A stretch of 43,879 nucleotides of DNA from Nostoc sp. T09 (GTDB lineage: Bacteria > Cyanobacteriota > Cyanobacteriia > Cyanobacteriales > Nostocaceae), in the NCBI RefSeq assembly GCF_002154695.1, contig NZ_MTAV01000014.1, forward strand, positions 1 to 43,879, in the 5' to 3' direction. A model generated the notes under the pieces. It did not search any database. It saw only the letters and a program-made list of their open reading frames with translations, and had not been told where the DNA came from. Below, piece by piece: positions 38,160-43,879 of this stretch. The translations under genes were made by a program, and so were the position numbers. Positions within the stretch are counted from its first letter, which is position 1, and the number at the start of each line of letters is the position of its first letter.

Positions 38160-40808
38160 ATGACACTCCCTAATCCTGGTAGCGTCCTGGCTACATTAAC
38201 TGAACTGACTCAAGTTAATCGTACCCACGCTTTATTGCGTCGTGTTAAAGATCTTTCTGTTAACGAATTTGTTTGTTTACTCGATTTTATTACTGCTGAG
38301 TTCCAGCAATTTCTTAGAGCAATTGAACTGATCAATAATGAAGCTCTAGAAACTATGTTGGAGAAAGTCCTAGAAGCGATCACACTAAAAATTGGTCAAA
38401 TTCTCCAAGCAGAGCACACGGCAATTTTTTTAGTAGATTATGACAAAGGCCAGCTGTGGTCAAAAGTTCCCCAAGATAACAGCCAAAAATTCTTAGAAAT
38501 TCGCACTCCAATTACAGTTGGTATTCCTGGTCATGTTGCTAGCACTGGTCAATATTTAAATATATCTGAAACCGCTACTCATCCCTTATTTAGCCCAGAA
38601 CTAGAAAAACAAATGGGCTACAAAATCCGGAATCTTTTATGTATGCCAGTTGTTAGTAGCAAAAGCCAAACCGTAGCAGTGGTACAACTGGCTAATAAAG
38701 CGGGAGATCTTCCCTTTAATCATGATGATGAGGAACGATTTCGAGATTTTGCAGCTTCGATTGGTATTATCTTGGAAAGCTGCCAAACTTTCTATGTAGC
38801 AGCTCGCAATCAACGGGGAGCCACAGCACTTTTACGGGCAACTCAAACCCTAGGGCAAAGTTTAGATTTAGAAGCAACTTTGCAAATAGTGATGGAGCAA
38901 GCCCGGATCTTAATGCAAGCAGACCGCAGCACGCTATTTCTATATCGTAAAGAAATGGGGGAACTCTGGACAAAAGTAGCGGCGGCAGCAGATGGCACAA
39001 ACTCAATTGAAATCCGGATGCCATCCAATCGCGGCATTGTTGGCTATGTGGCTTCCACTGGTGAAGCTGTGAATATCCCAGATGCTTATAAAGATCCCCG
39101 CTTCGATCCATCTACAGATAGAAAGACTGGGTATGTAACTCGCAATATTTTATGTTTGCCAGTCTTTAATTCCGCGAATGAATTAATTGGTGTCACCCAG
39201 TTGATTAATAAGCAACAAGGTAGTTTTACTGCCTCTGATGAAGAATTTATGCGAGCTTTTAATATCCAAGCCGGAATTGCTCTGGAAAACGCTCGCCTTT
39301 TTGAAAATGTGTTGTTAGAAAAACAGTATCAAAAAGACATTTTGCAAAGTTTGTCTGATGCTGTAATTTCTACAGATATGGCAGGTCGAATTGTCACTAT
39401 TAATGATGCCGCACTGGAATTACTTGGTTGTCCGATAGGAGATACTCATCAAAAAAGTAATAAACATTTGTGGGAACAAAATTTGCTTGGGCGCTTAGTT
39501 TGGGAAGTAGTGCCCATTGAAAATTTGCAAATGCGGCTGGAAGATAGTCTAAAAACCGGAGCAAAACATTACGTTCCCGAGCAAAGTTTAACTGTGGGAC
39601 TGTACCACGTCCAAAGTTCTGAGTGCCGAGTACCAAGTGAAATGGATGCGGGATGGACACAGCAACGTCAGAACCAAAGTAATACGCCGCCACTGGGGGA
39701 ACTCTTTTACACCCCTGGTTCCTTAATTTTGGCAGTGAGCGATCGCCAAAATCTAGATGTTTTTATTCCCTGGAATCTACCCCTGACACCCCAATCTAAG
39801 TTTTTGAGTGCAAGTGAGGTGCAAAAAGTCGAACGCAGCACCAATCTGACTGTGAATCCCTTAACCAACCCAGAAGGTGGAGTTAGGGGTGGTTTGGTGG
39901 TGTTGGAAGACATCAGCCAGGAAAAACGCTTGAAAACTACCATGTACCGCTACCTCACACCCCATGTAGCTGAGCAAGTTATGGCTTTGGGGGAAGATGC
40001 CTTAATGGTGGGAGAACGCAAGGAAGTAACGATTTTGTTTTCTGATATCCGTGGCTACACCACACTTACAGAAAATCTCGGTGCAGCTGAGGTGGTATCG
40101 TTACTTAACCAGTATTTTGAAACAATGGTAGAGGCAGTTTTTAACCATGAAGGCACCTTAGATAAGTTTATTGGCGATGCTTTAATGGCAGTGTTTGGTG
40201 CGCCTTTACCCCTCACAGAAAATCATGCTTGGCGAGCCGTACAAGCAGCATTGGATATGCGCCAACGGTTAGCAGAATTTAATCAGCGCCGGATTATTCA
40301 AGCACAGCCACAAATTCATATTGGCATTGGGATTAGTTCGGGAGAAGTGGTTTCTGGTAATATCGGCTCCCACAAACGCATGGATTATACCGTCATTGGC
40401 GATGGCGTCAATTTAAGTTCCCGCTTGGAAGGTGTGACAAAAGAATATGGTTGTGACATCGTTTTGAGTGAATTTACTTATCAACTCTGTAGCGATCGCA
40501 TTTGGACACGCCAGTTAGATAAAATTCGCGTCAAAGGTAAGTATCAAGCAGTAAATATCTATGAGTTAATTAGCGATCGCACTACTCCTCTAGATGATGC
40601 CACTCAAGATTTTTTGTTCTACTATCAGTCTGGAAGGATGGCTTATTTAGCCCATAACTTCCAACGTGCGATCGTTTGCTTTGAAGCTGCCAAAAATATT
40701 CGCCCTCAAGACCAAGCCGTAAATATCCACTTAGAACGCGCTCATAATTATCAAAAAACACCACCCCCTGATTCTTGGGATGGTGTCTGGACAATGACTG
40801 CTAAGTAA
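38160..40808 (+). CDS. cyaB: Class III adenylate cyclase, GAF-GAF-PAS type
   Basis: An 882-residue sensor cyclase of the Anabaena CyaB1/CyaB2 layout. GAF-A (about 65-208) and GAF-B (about 237-378) each keep the cyclic-nucleotide NKFDE-type residues (QLANKAGDLPFNHDDEE; QLINKQQGSFTASDEE). A PAS domain begins near 388 (DILQSLSDAVISTD). The cyclase domain (about 620-775) has metal Asp D629 (LFSDIRGYT) and D673 (DKFIGDALMAVFG), K669 and T744 as purine-selecting pair (the Lys-Thr pair reported for CyaB1), and the transition-state N751/R755 (GVNLSSRLEG). A short TPR-like tail ends WDGVWTMTAK. cAMP bound to a GAF probably stimulates its own synthesis. Odd: the PAS holds long Ser/Asn/Pro-rich insertions, one made of heptamer repeats (39615-39642). 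Confidence 0.94.
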   Translation: MTLPNPGSVLATLTELTQVNRTHALLRRVKDLSVNEFVCLLDFITAEFQQFLRAIELINNEALETMLEKVLEAITLKIGQILQAEHTAIFLVDYDKGQLWSKVPQDNSQKFLEIRTPITVGIPGHVASTGQYLNISETATHPLFSPELEKQMGYKIRNLLCMPVVSSKSQTVAVVQLANKAGDLPFNHDDEERFRDFAASIGIILESCQTFYVAARNQRGATALLRATQTLGQSLDLEATLQIVMEQARILMQADRSTLFLYRKEMGELWTKVAAAADGTNSIEIRMPSNRGIVGYVASTGEAVNIPDAYKDPRFDPSTDRKTGYVTRNILCLPVFNSANELIGVTQLINKQQGSFTASDEEFMRAFNIQAGIALENARLFENVLLEKQYQKDILQSLSDAVISTDMAGRIVTINDAALELLGCPIGDTHQKSNKHLWEQNLLGRLVWEVVPIENLQMRLEDSLKTGAKHYVPEQSLTVGLYHVQSSECRVPSEMDAGWTQQRQNQSNTPPLGELFYTPGSLILAVSDRQNLDVFIPWNLPLTPQSKFLSASEVQKVERSTNLTVNPLTNPEGGVRGGLVVLEDISQEKRLKTTMYRYLTPHVAEQVMALGEDALMVGERKEVTILFSDIRGYTTLTENLGAAEVVSLLNQYFETMVEAVFNHEGTLDKFIGDALMAVFGAPLPLTENHAWRAVQAALDMRQRLAEFNQRRIIQAQPQIHIGIGISSGEVVSGNIGSHKRMDYTVIGDGVNLSSRLEGVTKEYGCDIVLSEFTYQLCSDRIWTRQLDKIRVKGKYQAVNIYELISDRTTPLDDATQDFLFYYQSGRMAYLAHNFQRAIVCFEAAKNIRPQDQAVNIHLERAHNYQKTPPPDSWDGVWTMTAK
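39615..39642 (+). repeat. Heptamer repeat inside the cyclase coding sequence
   Basis: Units AGTTCTG, AGTGCCG, AGTACCA, AGTGAAA run in 7-bp phase and encode about residues 486-495 (SSECRVPSEM) within the PAS region. The motif is the same AGTNCNG family as at 36121 and 42151. The reading frame stays open, so the insertion or expansion has been tolerated. Confidence 0.7.
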
Positions 40809-41032
40809 CTGAAGTTTAATTAATAAAGCTACTTAACAAGCAAATTGATATCTTAAATTTTTACCAACAATTTATTGACTTTTACTTAGTACCGCGATCG
40901 CGGGCATGAAGACAATATACCCTGCGCTTTGGAGCCAAAGATTCTCGCAGAGTAAACCCGGAGCCTCTAAAAACTCATTCTTATTGAGAATTCCGCTTGC
41001 TCCGGAGGGTAGTGTTAGTAATTTTTCTGGCT

Positions 41033-41317
41033 TTATCCTTGAGGCTGATCCTGGTTACCCTGGTCATCCTGAAAAGGGCTTTCACCAATTTTTAGTTGTT
41101 TTTTTGTACGTTTTAACTGTTTCCAAAGCTCTTTTATTTGTTCATAAGCTTCTTCTGGCGGTAATTTCCCCCCTGTTTCTAAGTTACAAATATAACTTAC
41201 TTTCTGGGCGAATTCCTGTAGATTTGCATTGAAAACTAAGTTTTCTGGCTTTACGTGACCGTAGTAGCGGCCACGAGGATAGAGAAAATCATCTTTACTC
41301 ACTATTTTTTTCTCCAC
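41033..41317 (-). CDS. DUF7219-type small cyanobacterial protein
   Basis: A 94-residue soluble protein with a recognisable cyanobacterial pattern: DDFLYPRGRYYGHVKPENLV, FNANLQEFAQKVSYICNLET, GGKLPPEEAYEQIKELWKQL, KRTKKQLKIG. The start is GTG 41317, with GGGGGAG eight bases upstream; a second GTG at 41302 also has GGAG ahead of it, so the start is uncertain by five codons. The tail (ESPFQDDQGNQDQPQG) is low in complexity. The family has no known function; conservation across cyanobacteria is from memory of similar proteins. It converges on the cyclase gene, with a 224-bp gap that contains a HIP1-like CCGCGATCGCGG and an inverted repeat CCGGAGC/GCTCCGG (40958, 40999). Confidence 0.8.
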   Translation of the reverse strand: MEKKIVSKDDFLYPRGRYYGHVKPENLVFNANLQEFAQKVSYICNLETGGKLPPEEAYEQIKELWKQLKRTKKQLKIGESPFQDDQGNQDQPQG

Positions 41318-41630
41318 TTATTCAACTCCCCCTGTGTTTATATCTGAAGCTGAATCACTAGCCGCTCTAAATCTCTGTTTTATTCAGTCGGGAGTAATTA
41401 AAAAATTAAATCCCTCTTGTTTAAACCTTTTGGGCAAAATTGTCAATTTTAATTTTTGACAGAGATTATCAAAGCTAAAAATCATTAAATATTAGGATTT
41501 ACCAAGACAGGTTTTTAATTAACGTTGCAAACTAGGTAGGATAGTTTACTCCTGCTAGTTACCAATTCATTACATCTTAGTGCATGATTGCACGAAATAA
41601 CGACTACCATTAACTACGCTAAAAGCCTTA

Positions 41631-41658
41631 TTGACAAGGTATTAATATATACTATCTT
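41631..41658 (+). promoter_or_regulatory. Promoter-like TTGACA-N16-TATCTT with no gene behind it
   Basis: A consensus -35 (TTGACA, 41631-41636) is followed after 16 bases by TATCTT (41653-41658). No ORF or recognised RNA follows before the repeat block at 41880. It could drive an unannotated RNA or be fortuitous in AT-rich DNA. Confidence 0.25.
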
Positions 41659-41881
41659 GCCAATTTAAAATATTTTTCCTTGCATATAGAAAATTAATTA
41701 CATTGTCAAAAAATACACTTTATTCAAAAATTTAGCTTGCGCCAAAGATAATTTAACACTGCTATGGAAATCTGGTTTGATTAAAAATAGACCTAATGCT
41801 GAACCTCCTTTCTTTCCTGGGGATTGTTTGTTGCTCTTCTGATTCGCCAGTCGCTCAGAGGAGGGCTGTGCGTTACGGGGT

Positions 41882-42310
41882 TTTCAAGGCAGTCTCGATG
41901 AAAAAAATTCATCGCTATGTATGAAAAAGGGACAAGGTGAGACAGCGCTGCGGGAGGGGAGCCACTCCGTTGGTGTTAGCGTAGCGGTGAGCCAGTCCGG
42001 TGGACGGGTTTCCTAGCTTGTACTCCAAAGGAGAACCCGTTCGCGTAGCGTCTCCGTTAGGAGAAGGGTAGCAAGTAGCGTTTTCCCTCCGCAGGCGACT
42101 GCGTTAGCGAGGTACGAGCGCTACCCGAAGGCAGGAATTGGGAGATAATTAATTACTCTTAACTCTGTACTCAGCACTCAGCATTCTTTCAAGGCAGTCG
42201 CTGCTAGGGAGACCAGCACTGCCTTGAAAGAGTTTTCCTCCGTAGGGAACTAGCATTAGCAAGGTAATAGCGTCGCGTAAGGGATGTTCTCCGTCGTAGC
42301 ACATGGCGTG
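41882..42310. repeat. Nested interspersed-repeat block
   Basis: A TTTTCAAGGCAGT-type phrase occurs at about 41882 and again as TCTTTCAAGGCAGT (42185-42198), whose exact 14-bp complement lies at 42218-42231, making a foldback. Within the block are ACGGGTT/AACCCGT (42004-42010, 42034-42040) and phrases such as GTTAGCGTAGCGGTGAGCCA and GCGTAGCGTCTCCGTTAGGA, typical of Nostocales dispersed repeats. On the minus strand five heptamers (AATGCTG, AGTGCTG, AGTACAG, AGTTAAG, AGTAATT) span 42185-42151. Several small elements seem to have landed in one another. No transposase remains. Confidence 0.75.
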
Positions 42311-42510
42311 GGAAACCCAATACTGGGCTGGCTCAGATTTTACCTATTGCCTACCTTTACGAGTAAATTCATCAATCAAATAAGAGTGCGAACTGCCTGT
42401 TGTGATTGACCGTTGATTCATAAGCAATGGCTAATTACTAATAACTAAAGATAAAATGGTTTAGCTTTAAGAGCCAAATCTGCCCATCACCTGTAAATTT
42501 ACTGCTCGCC

Positions 42511-43248
42511 ATGTCTGTTTATTCCAAGCTATACGAAGGCAAAGCAAAAATCCTCTACAAGACGGATGATCCTGAAGTCTTGTTGGCTGATTTCAAAGAC
42601 GATGCCACGGCCTTTAATGCCCAAAAACGTGGCAGTATCATAGGTAAGGGAAATATTAACTGTAGTATTTCCAGTCAACTGTTTCAGCAGCTAGAAAAAC
42701 AAGGTATAAAAACTCACTATATTGACAGCCCTGCCCCACATCAAATGCGGGTAAAGGCAGTGAAAATTTTGCCATTAGAAGTCGTTGTGCGAAATGTTGC
42801 AGCTGGTAGTCTGTGTGAGCAAACAGGGCTGTCATTGGGCACAATACTAAAGCAGCCGTTGGTAGAGTTTTATTACAAAAACGATCACTTAGGTGATCCG
42901 TTACTGACTCGCGATCGCCTCTACCTGCTGGAACTAGCTACTCCGGAACAAGTTGAGACAATTACCCATCTAGCATTGCAAATCAATGAGTTTCTGCGCA
43001 GCTTTTGGCAGCGTTGCGGTATTACCCTAGTAGACTTCAAACTAGAGTTTGGCTTGGACTCAAAAGGGCAAGTGCTTTTAGCAGACGAAATTAGCCCCGA
43101 CACTTGCCGTTTGTGGGACACAGCCCAAGAGGATAGTAACCGCCGGGTAATGGACAAAGACCGCTTTCGCAAAGACTTAGGAAATGTAGAAAACGCCTAC
43201 CAGGAGGTTTTACAAAGAGTATTACAAGCAGTGGAAAGCCTAAATTAA
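42511..43248 (+). CDS. purC: SAICAR synthetase PurC
   Basis: The 245-residue phosphoribosylaminoimidazole-succinocarboxamide synthase joins CAIR and aspartate with ATP in purine synthesis. Family sequence is clear throughout: KLYEGKAKILYKTDDPEVLL, FKDDATAFNAQKRGSI, the GKGNINCSISSQLFQQLE block, VRNVAAGSLCEQTGL, DDPL-like GDPLLT, and the C-terminal GITLVDFKLEFG, LADEISPDTCRLWD, DKDRFRKDLGN. Normal length and start. It lies 98 bases ahead of the bamA/omp85 gene, a neighbourhood I recall from Nostoc-type genomes, where lipid A genes follow. Confidence 0.97.
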   Translation: MSVYSKLYEGKAKILYKTDDPEVLLADFKDDATAFNAQKRGSIIGKGNINCSISSQLFQQLEKQGIKTHYIDSPAPHQMRVKAVKILPLEVVVRNVAAGSLCEQTGLSLGTILKQPLVEFYYKNDHLGDPLLTRDRLYLLELATPEQVETITHLALQINEFLRSFWQRCGITLVDFKLEFGLDSKGQVLLADEISPDTCRLWDTAQEDSNRRVMDKDRFRKDLGNVENAYQEVLQRVLQAVESLN

Positions 43249-43346
43249 ATAAAATCGGTAAAAATACCATTTTTATTTTTTACCTTTTACATGAGAGCAT
43301 GATTGCCTTGTGATGGTGTGTGGACGAGAAGAGGAAGTGAAATAAA

Positions 43347-43879
43347 ATGCGTTTATCTCCCGTATTAGTGGCAGCGGTAACAATTGCAGCCCCTTTGGGT
43401 GCTCCGCTAAGTGCAAATGCACAAGCCACTAACAATTTCCAACAGACAGCAGAGGTGTTTACACCGACGACAAATCAGCAGTCTGAAAATGACATCGGTC
43501 AAGAACACTCTAGTGAAAATGTGGAATCTTCCGCGCACTCCCCAGCGGTTTCGGTATTGGAAGGTCTCCATTCTCCTGCTGTCGTGGCAGTATTCCCCAA
43601 TCCCTCATTGGGGGCTACGACACCAGCAGTAATAGTGCCAACCACAACAACGCCAAAAACTACACAAATTCCTCAAACACCCCCTAGCGCCGGGGTAAGG
43701 GCACTGAAGGGACTCCAGCCCCGTACTCTCGTGGCAGCATTCCCCAATCGCTCAGCTGGGACGATAACGCCGACAACGATACAAGTGCAAAAACCCCCTA
43801 GTGCAGGGGTAAAAGCATTAGAAGGTCTCCAGCCTCGGACGATCGCTACATTACCAAATCAGTCAGCGGAGACTGGGAC
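43347..43879 (+). CDS. bamA: BamA/Omp85 outer-membrane assembly protein, N-terminal part
   Basis: The ORF opens at ATG 43347 (MRLSPVLVAAVTIAAPLGA, signal peptide cut near ANAQA) with GAGGA about 11 bases upstream and is still open at the window edge after 177 codons. The start, composition and position after purC match cyanobacterial Omp85; the POTRA and barrel domains lie outside the window, so the name rests on context and the N-terminus. The visible mature part is a Pro/Thr/Ser-rich linker holding three related peptides: SPAVSVLEGLHSPAVVAVFPN (from residue 65), SAGVRALKGLQPRTLVAAF (from 113) and SAGVKALEGLQPRTIATLPN (from 151). Confidence 0.65.
   Translation, partial: MRLSPVLVAAVTIAAPLGAPLSANAQATNNFQQTAEVFTPTTNQQSENDIGQEHSSENVESSAHSPAVSVLEGLHSPAVVAVFPNPSLGATTPAVIVPTTTTPKTTQIPQTPPSAGVRALKGLQPRTLVAAFPNRSAGTITPTTIQVQKPPSAGVKALEGLQPRTIATLPNQSAETG

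Larger units (their letters stand above)
41318..42510. other. 1.2-kb gene-free region upstream of purC
   Basis: No supported protein or RNA gene. The first 550 bp are AT-rich and include a promoter-like TTGACA at 41631. From about 41880 to 42310 there is a GC-richer block of nested repeats. The last 200 bp before purC carry no clear motif. Confidence 0.6.

Noticed and set aside
40906-41232. A 108-codon plus-strand frame between the cyclase and DUF7219 genes
   Set aside because: It is the antisense shadow of the DUF7219-type gene plus a repeat-containing gap.
41882-42310. A degraded insertion sequence upstream of purC
   Set aside because: There are foldbacks and dispersed-repeat phrases but no transposase remnant in any frame, so only a repeat block is claimed.
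43253-43290. A terminator after purC (GGTAAAAAT against ATTTTTTACC)
   Set aside because: The stem is almost entirely A-T and the match imperfect; it cannot be told from background AT-rich DNA.

Overview
The window reads as chromosome of a filamentous, probably heterocyst-forming cyanobacterium (Nostocales). Four things point there: many HIP1 octamers (GCGATCGC), the sulfolipid genes sqdB and sqdX, a GAF-GAF-PAS adenylate cyclase of the Anabaena CyaB type, and a purC gene followed by an Omp85/BamA start. Low-GC intergenic DNA carries heptamer-phased short tandem repeats and foldback repeats typical of this group. I found no tRNA, rRNA, CRISPR array or transposase. The species cannot be named from the sequence.

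Left end (1-5268, minus strand): part of a contractile injection system (eCIS, or the thylakoid-anchored type known from Anabaena). In transcription order it has a DUF4255/Pvc16-like cap protein, sheath, two gp19-type tube proteins, two paralogous tail-assembly proteins, a DUF6760 ORF and an FHA-domain protein that runs off the window. Baseplate, spike and ATPase genes are not in view and would lie beyond base 1. The DUF6760 ORF overlaps the preceding gene in the -1 frame and lacks a convincing start, so it may be expressed by ribosomal frameshifting.

5.3-13 kb (plus strand): a cell-envelope stretch. It has an 826-residue outer-membrane barrel-like protein behind three DNA dyads, an orphan molybdate-binding protein (modA), a candidate small RNA with an intrinsic terminator, a three-SLH-domain envelope protein and a small exported protein.

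13-25.4 kb: mixed genes. These are a dynamin-like GTPase, a PPC/DUF296 protein, an rRNA cytosine methyltransferase, a DUF2157 and GDYXXLXY-like membrane pair, a DUF5674 two-gene unit, a DUF1003 protein, a CadD-like transporter and two small exported proteins with similar signal peptides.

25.4-34.7 kb: miaB, then the most unusual protein of the window. It is an AhpD-like/LOV/PAS/kinase/receiver hybrid in which the phosphoacceptor His is Ala and the receiver Asp is Asn, although the LOV cysteine and the ATP-binding boxes are intact. An 18-bp perfect palindrome lies upstream of it. Next come an Rnl2-type RNA ligase behind a 10+10-bp dyad, a carotenoid oxygenase and a small lipoprotein.

34.9-43.9 kb: sqdB and sqdX (sulfoquinovosyl diacylglycerol synthesis) with a DUF4291 gene between them, the adenylate cyclase, a DUF7219-type small protein, a 1.2-kb repeat-rich gap, purC, and the 5' part of bamA/omp85 with internal peptide repeats. 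A heptamer repeat (AGTNCNG) occurs at 36121, 42151 and inside the cyclase coding sequence at 39615.
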